Source of the DNA: Pseudomonadota bacterium | GTDB taxonomy: Bacteria > Pseudomonadota > Gammaproteobacteria > Burkholderiales > Burkholderiaceae_B | NCBI GenBank assembly: GCA_021793875.1 | Contig: JAJYRX010000018.1 | Span: forward strand, 1 to 12,374 | DNA length: 12,374 bases | Direction: 5' to 3' | Part shown: positions 1 through 6,592 of the stretch, in pieces | Position numbering within the stretch: the first letter of the stretch is position 1 | Layout of the letters: each line of letters opens with the position of its first letter | Translations under genes and position numbers: made by a program | Notes under the pieces: model-generated | Told to the model about the DNA's origin: nothing | Databases searched by the model: none | What the model saw: only the letters and a program-made list of their open reading frames with translations

Positions 1-110
1 TGAATGTTAGCCTTATCTCTCCAATAGCTATGGAAGAAGGTCTTCGCTTTGCTATTCGTGAAGGCGGTCGCACAGTAGGTGCAGGCGTAGTCGCTAAAAT
101 CATCAAGTAA
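1..110 (+). CDS. tuf: Elongation factor Tu, C-terminal end (partial)
   Basis: This is the last 35 residues of EF-Tu, the GTPase that delivers aminoacyl-tRNA to the ribosome. The frame begins at base 3 and ends at the TAA at 108-110. The peptide includes the highly conserved C-terminal domain 3 motif GLRFAIREGGRTVGAGVV and ends in AKIIK. Most of the gene lies upstream of the window. The position directly before rpsJ is the usual fusA-tuf-rpsJ order seen in many Proteobacteria such as Pseudomonas. The copy (tufA or tufB) cannot be told from this fragment. Confidence 0.97.
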   Translation, partial: NVSLISPIAMEEGLRFAIREGGRTVGAGVVAKIIK

Positions 111-130
111 TTAAAATTTACTTGTATTAA

Positions 131-150
131 GGCGGGGCATTTGCCCCGCC
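131..150 (+). terminator. GC-rich hairpin between tuf and rpsJ (terminator-like or attenuator)
   Basis: A perfect 8-bp stem GGCGGGGC/GCCCCGCC with the 4-nt loop ATTT lies 20 bases after the tuf stop codon and 22 bases before the rpsJ start. The following bases are T-rich (ACATTGTTCTTT) but are not a clean U-tract. It may therefore be a partial terminator, an RNA-processing or 3'-end-stabilising structure for tuf mRNA, or an attenuator ahead of rpsJ. The stem is certain; its function is inferred. Confidence 0.5.
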
Positions 151-172
151 ACATTGTTCTTTAGGAAATTTC

Positions 173-484
173 ATGAAAAGCCAGAAAATCCGCATCCGTC
201 TGAAGGCTTACGATTACAAGCTTATAGATCAGTCTGCTGCTGAAATTGTTGATACTGCAAAACGCACAGGCGCAGTTGTACGCGGGCCAGTTCCACTTCC
301 AACTCGTATTCGCCGTTTCGATGTATTGCGCTCACCACACGTCGATAAAGCATCTCGCGATCAATTCGAAATGCGTACACATCAGCGTTTAATGGATATA
401 GTCGACCCTACCGACAAAACCGTTGATGCATTAATGAGGCTCGATTTGCCTGCTGGTGTAGACGTAGAAATCGCACTGCAGTAA
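173..484 (+). CDS. rpsJ: 30S ribosomal protein S10
   Basis: This 103-residue protein matches the usual S10 length and reads as S10 along its whole length. It has an IRIRLKAYD start, the AKRTGAVVRGPVPLPTR segment, the SPHVDKASRDQFE(M)RTH region and the DALMRLDLPAGVDVEI end. S10 sits in the head of the 30S subunit; in E. coli it is also the transcription antitermination factor NusE, which pairs with NusB. The ATG is preceded by AGGA at 163-166 with a 6-base gap. In most Proteobacteria it is the first gene of the long S10 operon and is followed directly by rplC. Here it is followed by a strong terminator and unrelated transport genes, and rplC resumes about 9.7 kb later. Confidence 0.99.
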   Translation: MKSQKIRIRLKAYDYKLIDQSAAEIVDTAKRTGAVVRGPVPLPTRIRRFDVLRSPHVDKASRDQFEMRTHQRLMDIVDPTDKTVDALMRLDLPAGVDVEIALQ

Positions 485-514
485 GCTATAAGTAATTACA
501 GCAAGAAAATATAA

Positions 515-547
515 AACGCCATGCTTTTTAGCATGGCGTTTTTGTTT
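515..547 (+). terminator. Rho-independent terminator after rpsJ
   Basis: A perfect 10-bp stem AACGCCATGC/GCATGGCGTT (515-524 and 531-540) encloses the loop TTTTTA and runs into TTTTTGTTT. It lies 30 bases after the rpsJ stop. This is a textbook intrinsic terminator and closes the tuf-rpsJ transcription unit, so the operon break is built into transcription. An ATG at 521 in the left arm is in frame with the next gene, but it is a poor start because it sits in this hairpin with no Shine-Dalgarno sequence. Confidence 0.92.
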
Positions 548-580
548 GGTGCTCAAGCTTGCGAGCATAAGGAAAAGACG

Positions 581-3358
581 GTGGCAGCTATGAGACAGTT
601 AGTTAGGCTTTTACTAGCTATTTTTATTACGTTGGTATCAGCGACTAGTTTTGCGTCAAATAACGTGTGTGATAGTCAAACTATTAAAATGGCTGACCAG
701 AACTGGGAAAGTGCAGCGTTTACAACTAATATAATAAAAATAATTCTTGAGAAAGGTTATGGTTGTGATGTAGAAATAGTACCAGGTGCAACTGCAGCTA
801 CGGAAACAGCTCTAGTTCAAAATGATTTGCACGTAATTGCTGAGCAGTGGACTGGACGCTCCCCAATAATACAGTCCGCTATAGATTCTGGTGATATACA
901 AATAGTCGGAGACACCCTTAAAGGAGGCGCAGAGCAAGGTTGGTATGTTCCAAGCTATGTTATAGATGGTGATGAAACACGTGGTATCAAAGCTACTGCG
1001 CCAGATCTAAAAAGTTGGGCCGATCTTCCTAAGTATAAAGATTTATTCACTGATGCAGAGCAACCAGACAAAGGCAGATTTTTAAACTGTCCAACTGGGT
1101 GGGTATGTGAGCAAACAAATAGTAGATTATTAAAAATACATGATCTAGAAAACGATTTCACAAACTTCAGGGCAGGTACGGGTGCAGCTCTAGATTCAGC
1201 AATTAGTTCAGCGTACGAGCGTGGCCTTCCCATACTATTTTACTATTGGCAACCTGCTGGCTTAATGGCCAAATATGACTTCACGAAAATCGACCTAGGT
1301 GAATTTAAACAAGAATGTTGGGATACCATAGTTAGCGGTGAGGGGGAGTTATGTGCCTCGGATTTCCTATTAGCACATCTTAGTGTTGCTGTAAGTACAC
1401 CGTTTGCACAAGAGTTTCCCGAGCTGGTAGACTTTTTTGACCAACTTCAGTTTGAACCATTTGACCTAAACAGCGCCATCTTGATAATGAACGAACAAAG
1501 GTTGCAAGCTGAAAATGTTGCGTTGGCGTATATAAAAGATAATCCAGATGAAGTTCGCAAGTGGTTGCCCGAAAATGTTTATAAAACGCTAGCTGCAGAA
1601 ATAGGCGTATCTGAGTCTACCTACAGCTCGGATAAGCATAAAATATTCCCCGAGTGGTCAACAGCGAATGCAATAAACCAGCACCTTAGCGCTGCCGTTA
1701 AGCGTTACGGGGAGGCGTTTAGGGTGGCTAGTGATAGGCTTCTTACAGGTGTTATGTTGCCGGTAGAGCAGGGTCTTGGCAAAACTCCAGCTTGGGTGTT
1801 GCTTTTTATAACAGCATTAATTTCTTTTCATGCAACGCGTAAGCCTCTGGTTAGTATTGCCTATGCTGGCGGCCTATATCTTATAGGTGCTGTTGGTCTT
1901 TGGGATCAGCTTATTCAAACCTTTGCCCTGGTTTTAGTGGCCACTATCATCTCGATAATTATAGGTATACCCGTAGGTATATTGGCATCAAGAATAAGGT
2001 GGTTAAGGCGTATTGTTACGCCGGTATTAGACATAATGCAGACCTTGCCGTCATTTGTTTACCTAATACCGGTTCTTATGCTTTTCGGCTTAGGTAAAGT
2101 GCCAGCTTTGTTTGCTACAGTTGTATATGCTGTACCGCCATTAATAAGACTCACCATACTTGGTCTGCGTCAGGTAGATGAAAATGTTATGGAGGCGGCT
2201 CAATCGTTTGGAGTAACACGATGGCAAATGCTGGTCAGGGTTAGTTTGCCTTTGGCAAAACCAAGCATTATGGCGGGTATAAACCAGGCGACCATGATGG
2301 CTTTGGCCATGGTTGTTGTAGCCTCCATGATAGGAGCTAGGGGGCTTGGTGAAGATGTGCTCGCTGGTATACAAACACTTGACGTGGGTCGTGGTCTGCA
2401 AGCTGGTGTTGCCATAGTTATTTTAGCCATAGTTATAGATCGTATTACACAGGCTTATGGACGTAAGCAGCGAAGACCGCGCCGTGTACGCGTATCCGAT
2501 TCTAACGTAGCTAATAACATAGAGGTCTTGCAGTCTGAAGCGGAAGCGATAAGTCTTGAAGTGAAAGATGTATACAAGGTTTTTGGTTCAAGACCGGAAA
2601 GGGCCATAGCTATGCTCAAAGAAGGAGCCGATAAAACAGAGGTACAGCGAGAAACAGGTAATAATGTTGGTCTTAACGGTGTGAATATGACCATTCCAGC
2701 AGGACAGATCACCTGCATAATGGGCTTATCTGGCTCTGGTAAGTCTACTCTGGTACGTCACTTAAACAGGCTTATAGATCCCAGTAGCGGTTCCATAATT
2801 CTAAATGGACGGAACATATTGGACTTGAGCCTTGCCGAGCTAAGGGTTTTGCGACGCCATAATATAAGTATGGTGTTTCAGAGTTTTGGTCTACTGCCCC
2901 ATATAACGGTTCTAGATAACGTTGCTTTTGGACTGCGTGTTAGGGGCGAGCCTAGGGATCAAGCAAGGAATAAAGCACGTACATGGCTAAAGCAGGTGGG
3001 TCTGGAAGAATACGCCCATAATTATCCTAAGGAGTTGTCAGGCGGTATGCGACAAAGGGTTGGCTTGGCAAGGGCTCTTGCAATTGATTCGGGTATATTG
3101 CTTATGGACGAGGCATTTTCTGCATTAGACCCAATGACTCGTTACGAGATGCAAGATCTATTACTGGACTTGCAGGAACGATTGCGTAAAACTGTTGTGT
3201 TTATAACTCATGATATAGATGAAGCTCTGCGATTGGGTCAAAACATAGTCATATTACGTGATGGTCATATTGAACAGACCGGCACACCAGAGCAGATTAA
3301 AAACAATCCTGCTAATGAATATGTAAGCAGCTTTATAGTGCATAGAGGTACTAATTAA
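581..3358 (+). CDS. Single-chain glycine betaine/proline-type ABC transporter (ProX-ProW-ProV fusion)
   Basis: One 925-residue chain carries a whole QAT-family ABC importer. After a signal peptide (about residues 4-26) comes an OpuAC/ProX-like binding domain (about 30-335). Its Trp residues in QNWESA, EQWTGR and YYWQPAG could form the aromatic cage that binds quaternary amines. A linker leads to a ProW-like permease (about 402-627) with roughly seven membrane segments and the EAA loop EAAQSFGVTRWQML. The C-terminal ProV-like ATPase (about 657-925) has Walker A GLSGSGKST, Q-loop VFQSF, signature LSGGMRQR, Walker B ILLMDEAFSALD and switch ITHD. Seven segments starting outside leave the binding domain in the periplasm and the ATPase in the cytoplasm, so the topology works. 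The ProV CBS pair is absent. The GTG at 581 has AAGGA seven bases upstream; ATG at 590 is the alternative. The frame is also open from ATG 521, inside the terminator. Betaine, choline, proline betaine or DMSP are possible substrates. Confidence 0.92.
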   Translation: MAAMRQLVRLLLAIFITLVSATSFASNNVCDSQTIKMADQNWESAAFTTNIIKIILEKGYGCDVEIVPGATAATETALVQNDLHVIAEQWTGRSPIIQSAIDSGDIQIVGDTLKGGAEQGWYVPSYVIDGDETRGIKATAPDLKSWADLPKYKDLFTDAEQPDKGRFLNCPTGWVCEQTNSRLLKIHDLENDFTNFRAGTGAALDSAISSAYERGLPILFYYWQPAGLMAKYDFTKIDLGEFKQECWDTIVSGEGELCASDFLLAHLSVAVSTPFAQEFPELVDFFDQLQFEPFDLNSAILIMNEQRLQAENVALAYIKDNPDEVRKWLPENVYKTLAAEIGVSESTYSSDKHKIFPEWSTANAINQHLSAAVKRYGEAFRVASDRLLTGVMLPVEQGLGKTPAWVLLFITALISFHATRKPLVSIAYAGGLYLIGAVGLWDQLIQTFALVLVATIISIIIGIPVGILASRIRWLRRIVTPVLDIMQTLPSFVYLIPVLMLFGLGKVPALFATVVYAVPPLIRLTILGLRQVDENVMEAAQSFGVTRWQMLVRVSLPLAKPSIMAGINQATMMALAMVVVASMIGARGLGEDVLAGIQTLDVGRGLQAGVAIVILAIVIDRITQAYGRKQRRPRRVRVSDSNVANNIEVLQSEAEAISLEVKDVYKVFGSRPERAIAMLKEGADKTEVQRETGNNVGLNGVNMTIPAGQITCIMGLSGSGKSTLVRHLNRLIDPSSGSIILNGRNILDLSLAELRVLRRHNISMVFQSFGLLPHITVLDNVAFGLRVRGEPRDQARNKARTWLKQVGLEEYAHNYPKELSGGMRQRVGLARALAIDSGILLMDEAFSALDPMTRYEMQDLLLDLQERLRKTVVFITHDIDEALRLGQNIVILRDGHIEQTGTPEQIKNNPANEYVSSFIVHRGTN

Positions 3359-3370
3359 TTTTAATAAGAT

Positions 3371-4786
3371 TTAAAAAGATCCAGGGGGATTGCAATCACT
3401 AGACAATAGTGTTTTAGCTATAATATTTAACGCTTTTGAAAGGTTTGAATGGTCTGGTATACCTGCAACATTTATGCGAACGGCATTAGGTGCAGCGCTT
3501 GAGTCTGTGGCAAACATGTCGCTACCTAAAACAGATACACCTTGACTGCGTAATGATGCAACGAATCGCGAAGTTGTCCAAGATTGTGGCAGCTTAAGCC
3601 ATGCATGAGCTGATGTCTGGTGCGTGTTAATTGAGAAAGATCCTAGGATATTAATCAACAACTTCTGACGCTTAATTAGCTCTTTCCGGTTTGTGTTAAT
3701 TATTCTATCAATGGAACCCTGCTCAATAAGGCGTGTTGTAACAAGAGCATCTAGTGGGCTAGGGCACCATAGGTCTATACGTTGTGCTACAGCAATATTA
3801 TTAGAAAATTCCGGTGGTGCAATTACGAAGCCAATTCTTGTGCCTGGCGCAACCGACTTGGAGAAGCCGCCTACATAGTAGGATCTATCAGGCATACTGG
3901 CTGATAAAGGCTCTATGTTTGAGTCATATAGCTCTCTGTAAACATCGTCTTCTATCAAATTGCAATTATGACGCTTGAGAACTTCAATAATGTCTGCCCT
4001 TCTTTCTGCTGGGATAGTTATTGCAGTAGGATTATGCAGTGTTGGAATTAATATAACGGCCCTAGGCTTAAACTTACCACACGCGTAGTCTAGTGCTTCT
4101 GGCCTCATACCATTGGAGTCCATTCCTACACCAATGAGTGATAGACCTAACGTATGGCACAGAGCCATAACACCCTGATATGTTATTTCATCAGCCAGAA
4201 CAACGTCACCTGGCTTGGTGGTGGCCCTTAATATGCAAGACAAAGCATGTTGAGCCCCTTGGGTAACTATTAAATTATTTTCGTCAACAGAGTTAAATAC
4301 ACCTCTTTTTATAAGCCATTTTGCTATTGCCTCACGTACCCATATGGGGCCCATTGGCTGTTGATAATCTTGAAGATTGTTATACCGTTGATCACTGTTT
4401 AGGGTTTTTAGTATGGGGTTTATTTCTTTTAAATATTGCTCTGTGGCTGGCCTGTTGACGGTCATATCTAGCGAGCCCCCACCTATGGGTGCGGTTGGGT
4501 AATCTCCTTCTATATCATTCCAAGGTGTAGCCACTATACATCCGCTACCAATTCGAGTAATTATTGCACCTTGATCTCTAAGCAGCCTAAAGGCTTGAGT
4601 AACAGTTGACAGGTTTATGCCCAACTCTTGAGCTATATGCCTCTGGGTTGGCAATTTGTCACCTGCATTCAGCATTCCTTCTTTGATTGCTTCGTTTATG
4701 CATACCGCCAGATTCTTATATAAAACCCCATTCTTATTTCGACTTAACGTAAGCCTATGTATTAGTTTTGATGTGCTGTTGGACAA
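3371..4786 (-). CDS. MocR/PdxR-type transcriptional regulator (GntR winged helix plus PLP aminotransferase-like domain)
   Basis: This 471-residue protein has the MocR layout. An N-terminal GntR-type winged helix (about residues 7-87) includes PTQRHIAQELGINLSTVTQAF. It is followed by a fold-type I aminotransferase-like domain (about 105-465). The PLP-site residues are intact: TQGAQHAL (175-182), N252 in HNPT, D281 and Y283 in EDDVYRE, and the Schiff-base lysine K310 in GGFSKSVAPGTRIGF. Such proteins (GabR, PdxR, TauR, EnuR) sense PLP adducts with amino compounds and act as regulators, not transaminases. The start is TTG, preceded by AAGGGAA with a 6-base gap; the first internal Met (38) would cut the DNA-binding domain. 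It is divergent from the TRAP operon and convergent, 12 bp apart, with the ABC fusion. It probably regulates the TRAP operon and itself. Confidence 0.93.
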   Translation of the reverse strand: MSNSTSKLIHRLTLSRNKNGVLYKNLAVCINEAIKEGMLNAGDKLPTQRHIAQELGINLSTVTQAFRLLRDQGAIITRIGSGCIVATPWNDIEGDYPTAPIGGGSLDMTVNRPATEQYLKEINPILKTLNSDQRYNNLQDYQQPMGPIWVREAIAKWLIKRGVFNSVDENNLIVTQGAQHALSCILRATTKPGDVVLADEITYQGVMALCHTLGLSLIGVGMDSNGMRPEALDYACGKFKPRAVILIPTLHNPTAITIPAERRADIIEVLKRHNCNLIEDDVYRELYDSNIEPLSASMPDRSYYVGGFSKSVAPGTRIGFVIAPPEFSNNIAVAQRIDLWCPSPLDALVTTRLIEQGSIDRIINTNRKELIKRQKLLINILGSFSINTHQTSAHAWLKLPQSWTTSRFVASLRSQGVSVLGSDMFATDSSAAPNAVRINVAGIPDHSNLSKALNIIAKTLLSSDCNPPGSF

Positions 4787-4819
4787 TTAAGGTTCCCTTC
4801 TATAAATCATTTATTGCAG

Positions 4820-4848
4820 ATTATAAGTTTTAAACATAGTCTTCTAAT
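4820..4848 (-). promoter_or_regulatory. Possible promoter of the MocR-type regulator
   Basis: On the minus strand a perfect TATAAT -10 hexamer lies at 4825-4820. A start about 7 bases downstream would give a leader of roughly 25-30 bases carrying the regulator's ribosome binding site. The candidate -35 (ATTAGA/TTAGAA around 4842-4848) is weak, as expected for an activated or autoregulated promoter. Placement is by eye only, in AT-rich DNA where such hexamers arise by chance. Confidence 0.35.
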
Positions 4849-4868
4849 ATTGGTGTTTTTACATAAGC

Positions 4869-4927
4869 GTATGGTTTATTTTTGCATATTGTATGGTTTT
4901 TATAATAAAGTATGGCACAATGTATGG
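4869..4927 (+). promoter_or_regulatory. Four GTATGG direct repeats, candidate MocR-type operator
   Basis: GTATGG occurs four times in the same orientation at 4869-4874, 4891-4896, 4910-4915 and 4922-4927, with start-to-start steps of 22, 19 and 12 bases. The first two are extended as GTATGGTTT and the last two as GTATGGCA. The array lies in the intergenic region divergent between the regulator and the TRAP operon. MocR-family factors such as GabR are known to bind direct repeats (ATACCA-type for GabR), so this is the most likely binding site. The repeats are seen directly; their use as an operator is inferred. Confidence 0.55.
4901..4906 (+). promoter_or_regulatory. Candidate -10 element of the TRAP operon promoter
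   Basis: A perfect TATAAT lies between the second and third GTATGG repeats, about 92 bases before the start codon of the TRAP binding protein. No good -35 is visible at the right distance; the best T-rich element (TTTGCA, 4881-4886) leaves a spacer of only 14 bases. A poor -35 would fit activation by the regulator bound at the upstream repeats. The third and fourth repeats would lie over the transcription start. Confidence 0.35.
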
Positions 4928-4952
4928 CATGCAATATTGGTTTGTTTATTCA

Positions 4953-4982
4953 AAACTATTAATACGAAAACAAACTATTAAT
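4953..4982 (+). repeat. Direct repeat of 11 bp, AAACTATTAAT, before the TRAP operon
   Basis: The 11-bp sequence AAACTATTAAT is present at 4953-4963 and again at 4972-4982, with a 19-base period. The second copy ends a few bases before the AAGGAG ribosome binding site at 4986-4991. It could be a second operator for the regulator or another factor, a translational element in the mRNA leader, or chance in AT-rich DNA. No function is known. Confidence 0.45.
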
Positions 4983-4998
4983 TTATAAGGAGCAGGAA

Positions 4999-6003
4999 AT
5001 GAGGTCTAAGAAGACAATACTAGGGTCAGCGCTGGTCGCTTTCTCACTAATGGCTGGCAGCGTTTTTTCAGCCACTACACTAAGATTATCAACACTTGAC
5101 AAGCCAGGCTCAGATGGTGCTATAGCTGCTGAAGAGCTAGCGTCGCGGGTTAAAGAAAGAACCGATGGTAGAGTGGTCATTAACGTGTATCCTGCTAGTC
5201 AGCTGGGTGATTGGGTTGAAGTGCATGATCAAGTGGCTCAAGGTGCAGTGGATATGGCCATGCAGCCATTAGCTAGTACCTCAGATCGCCGTTTAGCCAT
5301 AGGTTGGTTCCCATTTATGTTCCCTACCTATGAAGAAATTGAAAAAGCCAATACCAAGGGTGGTTTCGTACATGAAGTGGTGAACGAGATCATTCAAGAG
5401 CAAGATATGACTTTATTGGGTATATTTGGTGTTGGAATGGGTGGTGCGGGCTTTGCCAAGAAAGTAGATAATCCAGCTGATCCAAATGCAAAGCATTCCA
5501 TGAAGGTGCGTGTGTGGCCCGGTGGTGTTACACATAGGCACATGATGGAAAGGCTTGGTTTTAGTGCGGCTACTATACCTTGGGCTGAGTTATTTACAGG
5601 CATGCAAACTGGTGTTGTTGACGGTCAAATTGGCGGCACCGCTGAAATGACATACAACAACCTTAAAGAAGTTACTAAAACATGGTTGCAGTACAACGAT
5701 CACTTTGAAAGTAACTGGATATTTATCAATACGTCTAGCTTTAACTCATTAGATGAGGCTGATCAAAAAGTGTTAATGGACGTTGCACAAGAAATAACTA
5801 AAGAACGATTTGTGCAGCTGCGCGAGCGTGATGCTGAGCACCTTCAAAGTTTGCGAGACTTTGGAATTGAGGTTGTTACCTTTACCGACGAAGAGCTAAA
5901 TAACTTCGCCAAGGTTGTTAGGGAGGATGTTTGGCCAAAAATTAGTGATGAGCTAGGCGACGACATATACAACCGTCTTCGCAAAGAGGTTGGTCTTGAT
6001 TAA
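4999..6003 (+). CDS. TRAP transporter substrate-binding protein (DctP family)
   Basis: This 334-residue protein is a periplasmic TRAP binding protein. It has an N-terminal signal peptide with a basic start (MRSKK), a hydrophobic core, and cleavage near residue 24. The mature part begins TTLRLST, followed by GRVVINVYPASQLGD and the family core MKVRVWPGG...IPWAELFTGMQTGVVDGQ. Arg171 in KVRVW is at the position where DctP proteins usually bind the substrate carboxylate. After DGQ it reads IGGTAEMTYNN, where many relatives have an ENP-type motif, so ligand specificity may differ. A strong AAGGAG lies 7 bases before the ATG. It is the first gene of the operon with the two membrane subunits. The substrate is probably a small carboxylate or amino-acid-like compound, as inferred from the enzymes downstream. 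Confidence 0.94.
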   Translation: MRSKKTILGSALVAFSLMAGSVFSATTLRLSTLDKPGSDGAIAAEELASRVKERTDGRVVINVYPASQLGDWVEVHDQVAQGAVDMAMQPLASTSDRRLAIGWFPFMFPTYEEIEKANTKGGFVHEVVNEIIQEQDMTLLGIFGVGMGGAGFAKKVDNPADPNAKHSMKVRVWPGGVTHRHMMERLGFSAATIPWAELFTGMQTGVVDGQIGGTAEMTYNNLKEVTKTWLQYNDHFESNWIFINTSSFNSLDEADQKVLMDVAQEITKERFVQLRERDAEHLQSLRDFGIEVVTFTDEELNNFAKVVREDVWPKISDELGDDIYNRLRKEVGLD

Positions 6004-6028
6004 TGGTAGGTAGTTAAAAGGTTGTGTA

Positions 6029-6592
6029 ATGCCACAGCATAATGCTCAACAGGTGCAGTCGCGTATGGAGGAGGCGCGATTGCATGTTGATTCTAATAGA
6101 GCAAGGCGAGAGCAAAAGCCTGGCATATTGGTAAATCTTCTCAGGCTGGCAATAGTGGTTACTGGAATAGTAGTTACTATCCTTATGTTTACCCAGATAG
6201 TTATCCGGTATGTTTTCGGGTTCAGTATATATGGGTTAGAAGAGTTAATGAGCTTCTTCGCTATATGGCTTTATTTCATGGGCGCTGCTCATGGCTCATG
6301 GGATAGGGGTCATATTTCGGCTAGCCTTGTTGATGTTATTACCAAGCCAGGTCGAGTGCAGCAATCAATAAGGGTTCTAGCATGCCTATTAACCGTGATA
6401 ATAAGCACTTGGATGGCTGTATGGGCCGCTCAATACCTCATTAATTCATATAAGCGTAAGTTAATGTCGCTAGAGGTAGGGATATCTATGGTGTGGGTTA
6501 ATTCCGCCATGTTTATAGGGCTAGCGTTAATGAGCTTATATTTTCTAATTGAATTGTTAGAAGAGTGGAAAGTGTTGAGAGGTAGGGTATGA
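6029..6592 (+). CDS. TRAP transporter small membrane subunit (DctQ family)
   Basis: This 187-residue protein has about four membrane segments (near residues 33-56, 72-92, 112-135 and 150-175), as expected for the DctQ subunit that pairs with DctM. It carries the family signature around R60 and the Glu pair E71-E72 in YGLEELMSFFAIW, with HGSWDRGHISASL after segment two. The charged N-terminal tail of about 30 residues is somewhat long. AAGG at 6018-6021 precedes the ATG by 7 bases. It follows the binding-protein gene by 25 bases, and its stop codon overlaps the next start by 4 bases, indicating translational coupling. Confidence 0.93.
   Translation: MPQHNAQQVQSRMEEARLHVDSNRARREQKPGILVNLLRLAIVVTGIVVTILMFTQIVIRYVFGFSIYGLEELMSFFAIWLYFMGAAHGSWDRGHISASLVDVITKPGRVQQSIRVLACLLTVIISTWMAVWAAQYLINSYKRKLMSLEVGISMVWVNSAMFIGLALMSLYFLIELLEEWKVLRGRV

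Noticed and set aside
521..580. The first 20 residues of the ABC fusion if translation starts at ATG 521
   Set aside because: The ATG is in the left arm of the rpsJ terminator, has no Shine-Dalgarno sequence, and would put a non-conserved segment before a normal signal peptide. GTG 581 or ATG 590 is better.
955..1233. Minus-strand open frame of about 92 codons, and similar antisense frames inside the ABC, TRAP and flavoenzyme genes
   Set aside because: They lie wholly inside well-supported genes on the other strand, have no recognisable domains and look like shadow frames.
3376..3395. Possible weak minus-strand terminator ATCC-CCCT-GGAT followed by CTTTTT at the end of the regulator gene
   Set aside because: The stem is only 4 bp and the T-run overlaps the stop codon region; it is too weak to list as a terminator.
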